A stretch of DNA of 64,000 nt from Firmicutes bacterium HGW-Firmicutes-2 (GCA_002841495.1 PGZV01000011.1:1-64000); one strand, 5' to 3'. Positions 42,448 through 55,478 are shown, counted from the stretch's first letter. Translations and numbers: made by a program. Notes: generated from the sequence alone by a model not told the origin.

Positions 42448-44397
42448 ATGATAGAAAAGAAGAATGATACGATGATTTACAGGCTTAAAGGTCTCATCCA
42501 TGCTATAGAATTTTTCTCACAAAGATTTGATGCGGAGCAGATTACCCATCATGTGGTGGATTTTATTGACGAACTCATTGTATTAGATCAAGTCGTGGTT
42601 TTTGCTAAGGATGACCATGTGTATCGACCGGTTCGACAATCTGGATATCATAACTACGATTACTATTTTGAAGTTGATCCTGTATATGAAGACATTGTTG
42701 TCTTGCATGCAGGTTTGTTCTCTAGAGAAGACATAATAAGATTTCTACCAAAAGAAGTTTCAGAGTATTTTCCCTGTGCTTTCGGAATACCTTTAATCAT
42801 GGACAAGAAAATGTTTGGGTTTGTACTTATAAACAGAAGTGAGGATAAAGAACCTTTTGACTCTGAAGATGAAATCATAGCTGTTGCTTTAATGAATCTT
42901 TTTTATATTGCTTTAACGAATTTTGAATCCTATGATGCTTTAATAAAAACAAAGAAAAGGCTGGATGAGAAGATATTTAATCTATTTGCCATTCATCAGT
43001 CATCCAAAATACTCATGAGTACACTTGAAATTGAAGCCATGTGTGATCTGTCAACCAGTGTCTTTAGTGAGTTGACACAGAGTTCGATTACTTCTATTTT
43101 CCTTTTGAATGAGGATTCTAAGGCTTTTGAAATGATGGCGTATCAGAATGTTTATGAACTCAGGGGTGAACTCAAAATCCTTCTATACACCAATGACAAT
43201 ATAGAAGCCCTAAGTGAAAAGGAATACTTTTGTCTCGAAAATGGTGAAGATCTAGAAAGCATTCATACAATTTTTTATAATGATGAAGAGATGTTAAAAG
43301 CTTTGAAGCCAATCTATATTGTACCGATTGTCAAGAATGAAGATGTGCTTGGTTTTATTACTTTGGGACGTCGAGTCAATGATATGTCATACAATGACAG
43401 CAATATGGAATTGATTCATAGTCTGGCTTCCTCATTGTATATATCAATTACCAACGCTATTTATGTTAAAACCATTCATGAACAAAAAAAGATAATCGAC
43501 TCCAAATTAAACCGATTGATGAATATGAACCTTATGATTAAGAATATTAATTCATCATCAGATTTAAATCACCTTTTTGAGATTACAAAAGCCACATTGG
43601 AATGGTCCCACAATGTAACCAGTGGTATTCTTACGGTCTTTGATCAAGAGAAAGATGTTTTTATTATCAAAGAACGCATCGGGTGTCAATCCCTAGATGA
43701 GACCCAAGCGTTTTCGTCAGTGGCGACTACATTAAAAAAAGGGCATATGGTCGTGGCCAGTAGTATTCATGAAGTGGAAGATTTATTTGGTCTTGAAGTG
43801 GTCAATCAGATAGAGGGAGAATTTGGTGGTGCCCTATTGGTTCCGGTTTACTTAGATAAATTTGAACTGGAGCTTTTGGGATTCATTGGTATTTTTGATA
43901 TGAAAGATATGTTACTTACTGATCTTGAAAATCAATTGATTTATGAATCGATTGCCAATGCTATAGCACCTTCATGGTATCATTTAAAACAACTGGAGAA
44001 GATAAAAACAATTTATGAAGTCAATTCCGAAGCTATGTTTATGGAAAAACTATCAGAAGAAACAGAAGATTGTAGAGAATATGATTTGGAGCTTTATGTT
44101 TTTCTAATTGATTTTACGGGTAAGCATTTTTTGGAAAAAAGTGATTTGTTTCAAGAATTTACCCAGTATTTTGACAAAGCTTTTAAGATTGATAATAGGC
44201 ATTTGGTCATTCTATCCCCAAGGGAAGAGGATGCAGTCTACATTCAGGAGAATTTAGATCAAAGACACAGTATGAAGCAGTTGAAGTATGGGGTTGATTT
44301 TGAAGATTATGAGCCTTCCACAGTGTATATGACTACGGCCTCTAATTGGTGCGTCCTGCACCAAAAGTCGGCGGACAGCTCCTGCTGTCTTGCTTAA
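42448..44397 (+). CDS. Multi-GAF domain protein with an altered C-terminus
   Basis: A 649-residue cytoplasmic protein with three GAF-like sensor units (about 10-165, 175-350 and 365-525) joined by helices, for example DVLGFITLGRRVN and GALLVPVYLDKF. A C-terminal domain (about 545-630) resembles a degenerate GGDEF or related alpha/beta fold without catalytic residues. The final 17 residues (NWCVLHQKSADSSCCLA) are Cys-rich and unlike the rest, and the DNA beyond changes in character, so the original end seems replaced at about 44345. Possible nucleotide or redox sensor; ligand unknown. GGGGG before ATG. Confidence 0.7.
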   Translation: MIEKKNDTMIYRLKGLIHAIEFFSQRFDAEQITHHVVDFIDELIVLDQVVVFAKDDHVYRPVRQSGYHNYDYYFEVDPVYEDIVVLHAGLFSREDIIRFLPKEVSEYFPCAFGIPLIMDKKMFGFVLINRSEDKEPFDSEDEIIAVALMNLFYIALTNFESYDALIKTKKRLDEKIFNLFAIHQSSKILMSTLEIEAMCDLSTSVFSELTQSSITSIFLLNEDSKAFEMMAYQNVYELRGELKILLYTNDNIEALSEKEYFCLENGEDLESIHTIFYNDEEMLKALKPIYIVPIVKNEDVLGFITLGRRVNDMSYNDSNMELIHSLASSLYISITNAIYVKTIHEQKKIIDSKLNRLMNMNLMIKNINSSSDLNHLFEITKATLEWSHNVTSGILTVFDQEKDVFIIKERIGCQSLDETQAFSSVATTLKKGHMVVASSIHEVEDLFGLEVVNQIEGEFGGALLVPVYLDKFELELLGFIGIFDMKDMLLTDLENQLIYESIANAIAPSWYHLKQLEKIKTIYEVNSEAMFMEKLSEETEDCREYDLELYVFLIDFTGKHFLEKSDLFQEFTQYFDKAFKIDNRHLVILSPREEDAVYIQENLDQRHSMKQLKYGVDFEDYEPSTVYMTTASNWCVLHQKSADSSCCLA

Positions 44398-44837
44398 GTC
44401 ATACACACAGTTCCAGGAACTTCATGGTCGATGTTGGCTTTTTATGGTCTTACATAAAGCTGCAACGCATTATTTGAGGCATACGAGCTTAAGCCTAACA
44501 GAGATTACACATATGCGAAACCGAATGAGGAAAGAAAAGGCGCTGATCAATCACAGTTCTACATGGATGTAGAACGTCCTTCATTTTTACATGGATGTAA
44601 AAGGGAAGGATGATTGAGCAGTGTTTTTTCTTGACGAAATGACGACCTATTACCGAGTAGATGTGATACATAGGTTTTCCGCTGACCGTACGTAGTGTAA
44701 GGCAAGGAAAAGCTGTGTGTTATATCTACGACTCAATTATTTGTTTACAGTCCATTGATACCAAGTATAGACTGATTTAGTCATGATTTCACGAGACCCA
44801 TCTTTGAAATCACCTTCTTTGTTTCTAGAGTACAAAA
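44345..44837. other. Unexplained segment between the GAF gene and serS
   Basis: About 490 bases of higher-GC DNA than its neighbours with no convincing gene; a 60-codon frame at 44390-44572 has no family or good ribosome site. It contains hairpins GGTGC/GCACC and GACAGC/GCTGTC near 44350-44390 and the two palindromes at 44556-44602. It starts inside the GAF gene frame and ends at the serS terminator, and looks like inserted or rearranged DNA of unknown origin. Confidence 0.45.
44556..44602. repeat. Twin palindromes sharing an ACATGGATGT core
   Basis: GTTCTACATGGATGTAGAAC (44556-44575) and TTTTACATGGATGTAAAA (44585-44602) are each perfect palindromes. The second is extended by TCCTTC/GAAGGA with an internal bulge. 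They could be tandem operator sites or paired RNA hairpins. Confidence 0.7.
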
Positions 44838-44868
44838 AAGCCTCTAAGCTTATTTTGCTTAGAGGCTT
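44838..44868 (-). terminator. Terminator of yaaA-serS
   Basis: AAGCCTCTAAGC and its complement form a 12-bp stem; on the minus strand it ends in TTTTTT, ten bases past the original serS stop. Confidence 0.85.
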
Positions 44869-44878
44869 GGTTAATGCT

Positions 44879-46119
<1,241 letters not shown>

Positions 46120-46178
46120 TATTTTCATCCTTTCAAGCGCATATTTATTATTTATATTAAGGGAAGGGCGGGTAAATG

Positions 46179-46904
46179 TCAAGAATTTGACAATATTGAC
46201 CGCGTGAAAACATAGTTTCTTTCATTGGAAAGATTGGGGTTATAGTGATAGCCTTCAAAAGTCACAGATTTAATCTGATGAGGTTCTGTCATTCGGCTTT
46301 TAATCATGATATGGAGCAGTTGACCTCTGGCCATTTTAGAATAGGTGGCGACGTTTTTATATTCATGATCCTTTTCTTCCATAAATCTAATAACAATTCT
46401 ATTAGATGGGAGCATCTTACCATATTCATTGGAGGATAAGTCAATTAAGACATCTTCATTCTTAAAGTAATGTGCCACATGCCTTTCCCAGTATTTATAA
46501 AGTGAGGGCTTAACCAAAGGCATTTTCATATCTAAGCGATAGGGTTTGATACCGTCAAAGGGCCTTAAGACACCATACATAGCAGAAAGAATCACCAGAT
46601 GCTTATCCATATATTCTAGCTGTTCTTTATTATAATCATCAAGATGTAGATATTTATAGACAAGACCGGTGTAAGTCGTTATGGCATAGTTGGGCGTGGC
46701 TGCATCGAATGTCTTAATATTGTTATGGGTTTGTTCTAGCAAGGTCGCATCTATATGCATGAGGCGACGAAGGGCATCTTTGGAAAGCCTTTTTAATCTC
46801 TGATTAAGATAAAGAGCTTCTTTATAAAAGACAGGTTCGTGTACGGCACTTTCATGTGTCTTACTATAATTTTGTGTTTTGCTGGGAGAGATGATGATTT
46901 TCAT
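46179..46904 (-). CDS. yaaA: YaaA-family peroxide stress protein
   Basis: A 241-residue YaaA (UPF0246) protein. The start at 46904 has GGAGG six bases before it and gives the family N-terminus MKIIISPSKTQ. YTGLVYKYLHLDDYNKEQLE, then AMYGVLRPFDGIKPYRLDMK, and IDLSSNEYGKML are conserved. YaaA binds DNA and limits iron-driven damage during peroxide stress in E. coli; the role here is by homology. Encoded upstream of serS with a 59-base gap, probably the same transcript. Confidence 0.92.
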   Translation of the reverse strand: MKIIISPSKTQNYSKTHESAVHEPVFYKEALYLNQRLKRLSKDALRRLMHIDATLLEQTHNNIKTFDAATPNYAITTYTGLVYKYLHLDDYNKEQLEYMDKHLVILSAMYGVLRPFDGIKPYRLDMKMPLVKPSLYKYWERHVAHYFKNEDVLIDLSSNEYGKMLPSNRIVIRFMEEKDHEYKNVATYSKMARGQLLHIMIKSRMTEPHQIKSVTFEGYHYNPNLSNERNYVFTRSILSNS

Positions 46905-46943
46905 AATAGCCTCCATAACCATAATGTTTTAAGGGATAATTCA

Positions 46944-46971
46944 AGTGTACTCGAATATTGAAAATTGTCAA
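46944..46971 (-). promoter_or_regulatory. Promoter of yaaA-serS
   Basis: Minus strand TTGACA (46971-46966), 16-bp spacer, TACACT (46949-46944), about 40 bases before yaaA. Confidence 0.5.
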
Positions 46972-47002
46972 TTGATAACCGGTGAGATGAAAATAATTGT
47001 CA

Positions 47003-47031
47003 TTGTATAACTATGGACCCTATGCTATAAT
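47003..47031 (+). promoter_or_regulatory. Promoter of lepA
   Basis: TTGTAT (47003-47008), 17-bp spacer, TATAAT (47026-47031), about 100 bases before the start. Confidence 0.55.
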
Positions 47032-47132
47032 AATCAATTGATATGAGGATGATTTAGCTTGTTCTCAAAAGCAACGTCAGATGGATTGTATCATGAGGAG
47101 ATAAGAACCTTACTTTGGAAAGGAAGAATATT

Positions 47133-48944
47133 GTGGCAGATATTGAACAAAAAAACATTAGAAATTTTTCCATTATTGCCCATATAGATCACGGGAAATC
47201 AACCTTGGCTGATCGAATCATTCAAAAAACCGGACTCTTAACCGATCGAGAAATGTCCGAACAAGTATTGGATAATATGGATCTTGAAAGAGAACGGGGT
47301 ATCACCATTAAAGCTCAAGCCGTTCGATTGGTGTACAAAGCCAATAACGGAGAAGAGTACGTATTCAATCTTATTGATACACCAGGTCATGTAGACTTCA
47401 ACTACGAAGTGTCTAGGTCTTTGGCAGCATGTGAGGGTGCTATTCTCGTTGTGGATGCAGCTCAAGGCATCGAAGCCCAAACCCTTGCCAATGTATACTT
47501 AGCCCTTGAACACGATCTAGAGATCCTACCGGTCATTAACAAAATAGATCTACCAAGTGCAGATCCTCAAAGGGTTATCCAAGAAGTAGAAGATATAATA
47601 GGTCTTGAGGCTGCACATGCCCCGTTGATATCTGCTAAAGACGGCATCAACATAGAAGAGGTTCTGGAAATGATTATCACCACAATTCCGGCGCCTACTG
47701 TGGTTTTGAATCAGCCCCTTAGAGCCCTTGTTTTTGATTCCAAATATGACCCCTACCGTGGTGTCATTATTTTCTGTAGAATCAAAGACGGTACCGTGAA
47801 AAAAGGTGATAAAATTAAAATGATGTCATCAGGAAAAACCTTTGATGTTATAGAAGTGGGTTACTTTGGTCCAGGTCTATTTATACCTTGTGAAGAACTA
47901 AAAGAAGGCTATGTTGGCTATATCAGTGCAGGCATCAAAGATGTTCAAGATACGAGGGTAGGAGATACAGTAACTAAAGTATCCAATCCGGCAATAGAAG
48001 CGCTACCCGGATATAAAAAAGTAAATTCCATGGTTTATTGTGGTATCTATCCTGTAGACGGATCCAAGTACCAAGATCTAAGAGATGCATTAGATAAGCT
48101 TAAGCTCAATGACGCAGCCCTTCATTTTGAACCTGAAACATCATTAGCACTCGGGTTTGGTTTTAGATGTGGTTTTCTAGGTTTGCTACATCTGGAGATT
48201 ATTCAAGAGCGTATCGAACGAGAATTCAATATGGATATTATCACAACGGCACCAAGTGTTATCTATAAAGTGCATAAAACCGACGGGAAAATTATCGATC
48301 TTGCCAATCCAGCAGATATGCCGGATCTTTCAGTGGTAAGGATGATGGAAGAACCGATTGTAAAAGCGCAAATCATGGTACCTTCCGAGTACATAGGATC
48401 TATTATGGAATTATGTCAAGACCGTCGTGGCGAGTATCTGGGTATGGAATATATTGAAGATACCAGAACCCAACTGATGTATGAATTACCTTTAAATGAA
48501 ATCATTTATGATTTCTTTGATGCTCTAAAATCCAGGACAAGAGGTTATGCATCCTTTGACTATGAATTGATCGGTTACAAGGAATCCAATCTGGTAAAGC
48601 TGGATATATTGCTTAACAAAGAAGTGGTTGATGCACTATCTTTCATTGTTCATGAGGATAAAGCTTATGAAAGAGGGAAAAAGATTGCTGAAAAACTCAA
48701 AGATGAAATACCAAGACATCAATTTGAGATACCTATACAAGCAGCCATCGGAAACAAGGTTATTGCAAGATCTACCATTAAGGCGATGCGTAAAGACGTC
48801 TTAGCAAAATGTTATGGTGGGGATATATCCAGAAAAAGAAAACTATTAGAGAAGCAAAAAGCCGGTAAAAAGAGAATGCGTCAAGTGGGTAATGTAGAAG
48901 TACCGCAAGATGCTTTTATGAGCATATTGAAGCTGGACGAATAA
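47133..48944 (+). CDS. lepA: Elongation factor 4 (LepA)
   Basis: A 603-residue ribosomal GTPase that back-translocates or aids biogenesis of ribosomes. The start is GTG 47133 behind AAAGGAA; a TTG 18 bases upstream lacks a site. G1 AHIDHGKST, switch region [13 protein letters not shown]3 DTPGHVDF, G4 NKIDLP are intact. The LepA-specific C-terminal domain ends [20 protein letters not shown]. Starts the lepA-hemW-hrcA order common in Firmicutes. Confidence 0.95.
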   Translation: MADIEQKNIRNFSIIAHIDHGKSTLADRIIQKTGLLTDREMSEQVLDNMDLERERGITIKAQAVRLVYKANNGEEYVFNLIDTPGHVDFNYEVSRSLAACEGAILVVDAAQGIEAQTLANVYLALEHDLEILPVINKIDLPSADPQRVIQEVEDIIGLEAAHAPLISAKDGINIEEVLEMIITTIPAPTVVLNQPLRALVFDSKYDPYRGVIIFCRIKDGTVKKGDKIKMMSSGKTFDVIEVGYFGPGLFIPCEELKEGYVGYISAGIKDVQDTRVGDTVTKVSNPAIEALPGYKKVNSMVYCGIYPVDGSKYQDLRDALDKLKLNDAALHFEPETSLALGFGFRCGFLGLLHLEIIQERIEREFNMDIITTAPSVIYKVHKTDGKIIDLANPADMPDLSVVRMMEEPIVKAQIMVPSEYIGSIMELCQDRRGEYLGMEYIEDTRTQLMYELPLNEIIYDFFDALKSRTRGYASFDYELIGYKESNLVKLDILLNKEVVDALSFIVHEDKAYERGKKIAEKLKDEIPRHQFEIPIQAAIGNKVIARSTIKAMRKDVLAKCYGGDISRKRKLLEKQKAGKKRMRQVGNVEVPQDAFMSILKLDE

Positions 48945-48953
48945 GGTGTTGAA

Positions 48954-50096
48954 ATGGAAATGATGGGTCTTTATATTCATATACCGTTTTGTGTAAAAAA
49001 ATGTGACTATTGTGATTTTCTGTCTTTTGATCATACGGATAGCTTTTTACGTGATGCTTATGTAGAGGCATTGGTTGCTGAGATATTAGGGATGAAAAGC
49101 CAAAATATTACAAAAAAGCTTTCATCCATTTATATGGGCGGTGGCACGCCATCTATTTTAACTGCAGAACAATTTAGCAGAATCATGAAAGTGGTTTTTG
49201 ATGTTTTTGAGTGGACAGAAGACGGAGAATTCACCATTGAGGTCAACCCGGGAATGGTCGACGTTCTTAAAGTGAAAGCTTACGTAGAAGCGGGTGTTAA
49301 TCGCATCAGTATGGGACTGCAATCGGATGAAGAAGCCTTGCTTAAGACACTTGGTAGAATTCATGATTATGAAGTATTTCTAGAATCCTATCAAATGATG
49401 CGTGCAATGGGTATTGAGAATATTAGTATAGACCTTATGTTTGGACTTCCAGATCAAACGCTGGATGCGTTTAAAGCTACCTTAGAAAAGACAATAAAAC
49501 TTGAGCCAGAGCATCTATCTATATACAGCCTGATTATTGAGCCGGGGACTGAATTTGAAAGCCAATATAAAAAAGGACTATTAAATTTGCCGGATGAAGA
49601 TGTGGAACGCCAGATGTATTGGTGGGCTCATGATACCCTTGAAAGCAAAGGCTATGAGCATTATGAGATTTCCAGTTATGGTAAAACAGGTAGGATTGGC
49701 AGACACAATAGAGCCTATTGGACTTTAGAGTCCTATTTGGGCGTTGGTCTTGGGGCTGCCTCTTATTTGAATCAAAACCGATACAAAAATATAGATAATC
49801 TTAAAACCTATATTAAAAAAAGCCATCAGTTGGATCAGATACGCATTTTAGAACAAACAGGAAACAAAATTAATAAATTAGAAGAGTTTTTCTTTCTAGG
49901 ATTAAGACAGTTTAAAGGTGTAAACCTTAATGAATTGCACTTGGAATTTGAAGAATCACTTTTGGCATGCTATCGACCGATCATAAAAAAATTGGTTGAA
50001 GAGGAAATGCTCCAGGAAAAAGATGGATGGATCAAGCTTACCAGAAGAGGTTTAGATCTTAGTAACGATGTATTATCAAGGTTTTTAATGGACTAA
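48954..50096 (+). CDS. hemW: HemW-type radical SAM protein
   Basis: A 380-residue radical SAM protein with CVKKCDYCDF (CxxxCxxC) binding the [4Fe-4S] cluster and the YIHIPFC start, then YMGGGTPSIL, EVNPGMVDVLKVKAYVEAGV and RISMGLQS. HemW is a haem-binding chaperone related to oxygen-independent coproporphyrinogen oxidase but lacks that activity; this form matches HemW in length and C-terminus. AAGGTG precedes the ATG, nine bases after lepA. Confidence 0.93.
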   Translation: MEMMGLYIHIPFCVKKCDYCDFLSFDHTDSFLRDAYVEALVAEILGMKSQNITKKLSSIYMGGGTPSILTAEQFSRIMKVVFDVFEWTEDGEFTIEVNPGMVDVLKVKAYVEAGVNRISMGLQSDEEALLKTLGRIHDYEVFLESYQMMRAMGIENISIDLMFGLPDQTLDAFKATLEKTIKLEPEHLSIYSLIIEPGTEFESQYKKGLLNLPDEDVERQMYWWAHDTLESKGYEHYEISSYGKTGRIGRHNRAYWTLESYLGVGLGAASYLNQNRYKNIDNLKTYIKKSHQLDQIRILEQTGNKINKLEEFFFLGLRQFKGVNLNELHLEFEESLLACYRPIIKKLVEEEMLQEKDGWIKLTRRGLDLSNDVLSRFLMD

Positions 50097-50112
50097 ACTG
50101 GAGTAGCAAATG

Positions 50113-50168
50113 AAATGTTTCATTAGGATGAAGTATGTGACTTACATCTATGAGACATTTTTTTATTT
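50113..50168 (+). terminator. Terminator after hemW
   Basis: AAATGTTTCAT pairs with ATGAGACATTT (one G-T wobble); the 26-base interior can form a further small stem, and TTTTATTT follows. Confidence 0.65.
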
Positions 50169-50245
50169 CATGTATACAAATAAACCCTAAAAATCCACTT
50201 TCATCCCATTTTATAAAGTTTTAATAGTTTTTTGAGGATTATATA

Positions 50246-50274
50246 TTGACAAACATAGAAAATAATAATATTAT
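50246..50274 (+). promoter_or_regulatory. Heat-shock operon promoter
   Basis: TTGACA (50246-50251), 17-bp spacer, TATTAT (50269-50274), just upstream of the CIRCE element. Confidence 0.75.
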
Positions 50275-50285
50275 TAACTCAGATG

Positions 50286-50312
50286 TTAGCACTCCACACA
50301 AATGAGTGCTAA
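50286..50312. promoter_or_regulatory. CIRCE operator (HrcA binding site)
   Basis: TTAGCACTC-N9-GAGTGCTAA, an exact match to the CIRCE consensus. HrcA bound here represses hrcA-grpE-dnaK in the absence of heat stress. Confidence 0.97.
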
Positions 50313-50334
50313 CAATGTGAGAGGTGATGACAGT

Positions 50335-51375
50335 ATGGAACTTAACGAACGCAAACTTAAAATACTAGAGGCAATCATTTCTAATTATTTAGATACAGCA
50401 GAACCAGTAGGTTCTAGAACCATTTCCAAGAATTATGATCTGGGTATATCCCCAGCTACCATAAGAAATGAGATGTCCGATTTGGAAGAGTTAGGATTCA
50501 TCATGCAGCCTCATACTTCCGCAGGACGCATTCCATCGGACAAAGGCTATCGTCTTTATGTAGATATGATTTTAAGTGCCAAATATGATAGTCCCAAGCA
50601 TTTGTCCTATGTAGAAGCCTTACTGAGCAAGGCAGGACGTATTGAGACCCTCTTACAAGACATCGTTGCCGTATTGGCAAAAGAAACCAATCTAACAGCC
50701 ATCGTTTCCACACCTCAGTACTCAAAATGTAAAATCAAAAATATCCAACTCATTGAACTTGAATCACAGAAAGTATTGGCGGTCATTGTTACCGATGGTA
50801 ATATGGCCAATAACTATGTGCTGGAAATTAATGAAGACATGGACCAACCTATGCTCAATAAGCTGTCTTTCATTTTGAACAATCAGCTTCATGGACTTGA
50901 TGTTGAGGAAATTAATCTACCACTCATTGAAAAAATCAAAGCTTTTGCAGGCAATCAAGATGAAATCATAGGTAAAGTGTTGGAAGTTGTCTTTCAAGCG
51001 GTGCACAACAATGAAGATACACAGATTTACACATCAGGTGCCATTAATATGCTAAGGCTTCCTGAATTTAGTGATCTTGAGAAAGCAACCTCCATTATGG
51101 AAACTTTGGATAAGAAGGATTATATCAGACAGCTTCTTTTAAATGATTTTGACGGTGAAAGCATTGTAACAGATGGTGTGAACATCAAAATCGGTTCGGA
51201 AAACAACAATGAGAATATGAAGGATTGTAGCTTGATTACAACAACTTATCATATCGGTGGTAAACCACTTGGTGTGATTGGATTGATCGGACCTAAGAGG
51301 ATGGATTATCAAAGTGCTATTTTCTCTCTAAAGTGTTTGATCAAAGAAATAGAAAAAAGGATGAATGATTCATAA
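50335..51375 (+). CDS. hrcA: Heat-inducible repressor HrcA
   Basis: A 346-residue repressor of chaperone genes. Start 50335 follows GAGAGGTG; an upstream ATG at 50302 lies inside CIRCE. The winged helix contains LKILEAIISNYLDTAEPVGS, then TISKNYDLGISPATIRNEMS and TSAGRIPSDKGYRLYVD. The C-terminal part ends ISIIGPKRMDY-like (VIGLIGPKRMDYQSAIFSLK). It overlaps or abuts grpE. Confidence 0.96.
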   Translation: MELNERKLKILEAIISNYLDTAEPVGSRTISKNYDLGISPATIRNEMSDLEELGFIMQPHTSAGRIPSDKGYRLYVDMILSAKYDSPKHLSYVEALLSKAGRIETLLQDIVAVLAKETNLTAIVSTPQYSKCKIKNIQLIELESQKVLAVIVTDGNMANNYVLEINEDMDQPMLNKLSFILNNQLHGLDVEEINLPLIEKIKAFAGNQDEIIGKVLEVVFQAVHNNEDTQIYTSGAINMLRLPEFSDLEKATSIMETLDKKDYIRQLLLNDFDGESIVTDGVNIKIGSENNNENMKDCSLITTTYHIGGKPLGVIGLIGPKRMDYQSAIFSLKCLIKEIEKRMNDS

Positions 51376-51400
51376 TCATCTTAAGAAAGGATGTATCGTT

Positions 51401-52012
51401 TTGAAAAATGATAAGAATAAGAAAGACGAAGAAGTCTTGTCAGAGGAAACCATAGACGTGACTTCTGATAATGGGACAGATCTAGAAGATGCAATGGATC
51501 AAGTGGAGGACGTAGAAGTTGTAACAGAAACAGAAACAGAAACCATAGAGGTGGTATCACTTGATAAGCAACTGGAGCAAAAGGAAGCAGAATTAAAAGA
51601 GCAGGTTGATCGTCATCATAGAACGCTAGCTGAATTTGATAACTTCAGAAAAAGAACCTTGAAGGAAAAGGATTTGATGTACGAGAAAGGTGCTAAGGAA
51701 ATACTAGAGGTCTTGTTGCCAATCGTCGACAATTTTGAACGGGCATTTGATGCTGTAACGGATGAACACAAGGAAGACTCATTTGTTAAAGGTATTAATA
51801 TGATTTATAAGCAACTTGTTGCAGCCCTTAAAGAAATGGGTGTTGAAGAAATCGAAGCTTTAGATCAAGTTTTTGACCCACACCTGCATCATGCTGTACA
51901 GCATGAAACTTCAGAAGATCATGACGAAAGCATTGTGGCAGCCGTTTACCAAAAAGGCTATAAATATAAAGACTCTGTCTTAAGATACAGTATGGTCAAA
52001 GTCGTTAATTAG
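51401..52012 (+). CDS. grpE: GrpE nucleotide exchange factor
   Basis: A 203-residue cochaperone that releases ADP from DnaK. TTG 51401 behind AAGAAAGGA is the best start; an ATG at 51365 inside hrcA has no site. The long acidic, threonine/glutamate-rich N-terminus precedes the coiled coil and the family core RTLAEFDNFRKRTLKEKD, then LEVLLPIVDNFERAF and DPHLHHAV. Confidence 0.92.
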   Translation: MKNDKNKKDEEVLSEETIDVTSDNGTDLEDAMDQVEDVEVVTETETETIEVVSLDKQLEQKEAELKEQVDRHHRTLAEFDNFRKRTLKEKDLMYEKGAKEILEVLLPIVDNFERAFDAVTDEHKEDSFVKGINMIYKQLVAALKEMGVEEIEALDQVFDPHLHHAVQHETSEDHDESIVAAVYQKGYKYKDSVLRYSMVKVVN

Positions 52013-52081
52013 GGTTAAAGTATCAAAACTACTTAGTTGAACTTACAAGTACAATATATAAATTACGAACGCATCAACGTA
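52009..52081 (+). repeat. Half copy of the palindromic repeat family between grpE and dnaK
   Basis: About 70 bases align with the left half and centre of the element at 62377-62499 (shared blocks TCAAAACTA, TACAATATATA, CATCAACGTAA). The complementary right half is missing. Confidence 0.6.
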
Positions 52082-52121
52082 AAAAACAAACAACAATCAA
52101 GGGTAATACCAATATAAATAA

Positions 52122-53990
<1,869 letters not shown>

Positions 53991-54010
53991 AACTATTTTA
54001 TAAGCATATT

Positions 54011-54036
54011 GGGCCGTACCAAACGGTACGGCCCTT
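54011..54036 (+). terminator. Terminator after dnaK
   Basis: GGGCCGTACC-AAAC-GGTACGGCCC with TTATTATT, 20 bases past the dnaK stop. dnaJ therefore has its own promoter. Confidence 0.85.
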
Positions 54037-54190
54037 ATTATTAATTATATTCATAGAGGTGGGTTTTCATATCAATATGTAACCTAATAATCTATATCCA
54101 TGTCTTATAACAAACCTGCCTCTATGAATGTTTTTCAATATAAACAGATGAAAATCAAGGTAGCATAATCTATTATTCACAAAACGGTCA
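54037..54190. other. Intergenic DNA between dnaK and dnaJ with a long stem
   Basis: Arms 54050-54066 and 54112-54128 pair over 17 bases with two central G-U wobbles around a 45-base interior holding a small hairpin (CATAT/ATATG). A TGTTTTT run follows. It could be a second terminator-like structure or a small structured RNA. No ORF. Confidence 0.5.
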
Positions 54191-54219
54191 TTGTTAAAGG
54201 GCTGTCTTTGTTGTATAAT
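54191..54219 (+). promoter_or_regulatory. Promoter of dnaJ
   Basis: TTGTTA (54191-54196), 17-bp spacer, TATAAT (54214-54219), about 115 bases before the start. No CIRCE element is visible here. Confidence 0.5.
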
Positions 54220-54336
54220 AGGTTCTGCTGATTTTAGTGTTCAAAGTCAAGGCACCATAAGTTATGGTTTTGTTTTTATGTGTGCTCATATACATAGATG
54301 TAACCGTTGTTGAAATAAGTTGATAGAGGTGGTCAA

Positions 54337-55470
54337 ATGGCAGATAAAAGAGATTATTATGAAGTGTTAGGTGTAAATAGGCAAGCAACTGGACCGGAGA
54401 TCAAAAAAGCTTATCGTAACCTAGCTAAGCAGTATCATCCGGATATGAATCATAACAGTGAAGAAATTGAACAAAAATTTAAAGAGGCAACAGAAGCCTA
54501 TGAGATACTCAGTGATGACACCAAAAGACAACAGTATGATCAGTTCGGACATGCAGCATTCACCCAAGGTGGTGGCGGCGGTTATGGTGGCTTCAATGAT
54601 ATGGGTGATATGTTTGGTGATATATTCGGCGACTTTTTCGGTGGCGGCTCAAGACGACGGGCCAATGCACCTCAAAAAGGCGATAATATTCAGGCCCGTA
54701 TCAATCTAGAATTTGATGAAGCTATTTTTGGCGTTGAAAAAGAGATTTTTGTAACTGTTTCAGAAACTTGTGATACCTGTGATGGTAGTGGTGCCAAACC
54801 AGGAACATCAAAAGAGACCTGTTCAACTTGTGCAGGACAAGGACAGGTAAGATATAACCAGCAAACCTTATTTGGTACGGTACAAAGTGTCCGCACCTGT
54901 CATCAGTGTGGCGGTTCGGGACAAATGATTAAAGAAAAATGTACAGATTGTCACGGAAGCGGTCTTAAAAAGGAAAATAAAAAACTATCGGTAACCATTC
55001 CAGCAGGTATAGATCATGGTCAAAGTATGCGTCTTAGAGGTAAAGGTGAACCGGGTATCAATGGCGGACCTAAAGGGGATGTTATATTACAGGTTTATGT
55101 TAAGCCCCATGCTATTTTGGAACGACGTGGTGAGGATATTTACTACGAACTACCGATTAGTTTTTCACAAGCAGCCCTTGGAACGGAAGTCTCTGTTCCG
55201 ACCATTGATGGTAATGTGACTTACGAAATAAAAGCAGGTACACAAACCAATACAAAATTTAGGCTAAGAGGAAAAGGTGTGCCTCATCTTAACAATACTA
55301 AAGTAAGAGGCGATCAATATGTAACCGTATCAGTTATGACGCCTAAAAACCTAAGTGATGAAGAACGAGAGCTTTTCATACAGTTGGCAGAACTTGCCGA
55401 TGAAACTGTTGATGAAGGTAAGAAGAAAAAAGGTATTTTTAATAAGATTAAAGATACCTTGGAGAAATAG
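54337..55470 (+). CDS. dnaJ: Chaperone DnaJ
   Basis: A 377-residue Hsp40. The J domain has the HPD motif at 34-36 (QYHPDMNHN), then a Gly/Phe-rich linker ([20 protein letters not shown]), four zinc motifs ([32 protein letters not shown]) and the C-terminal substrate domains ([15 protein letters not shown]). It stimulates DnaK ATPase. AGAGGTGG precedes the ATG. Confidence 0.97.
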   Translation: MADKRDYYEVLGVNRQATGPEIKKAYRNLAKQYHPDMNHNSEEIEQKFKEATEAYEILSDDTKRQQYDQFGHAAFTQGGGGGYGGFNDMGDMFGDIFGDFFGGGSRRRANAPQKGDNIQARINLEFDEAIFGVEKEIFVTVSETCDTCDGSGAKPGTSKETCSTCAGQGQVRYNQQTLFGTVQSVRTCHQCGGSGQMIKEKCTDCHGSGLKKENKKLSVTIPAGIDHGQSMRLRGKGEPGINGGPKGDVILQVYVKPHAILERRGEDIYYELPISFSQAALGTEVSVPTIDGNVTYEIKAGTQTNTKFRLRGKGVPHLNNTKVRGDQYVTVSVMTPKNLSDEERELFIQLAELADETVDEGKKKKGIFNKIKDTLEK

Positions 55471-55478
55471 AGGCTAAT

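Noticed and set aside
44390-44572. 60-codon ORF after the GAF gene as a real protein
   Set aside because: Poor ribosome site, no recognisable motif, and it lies in a hairpin-rich segment.
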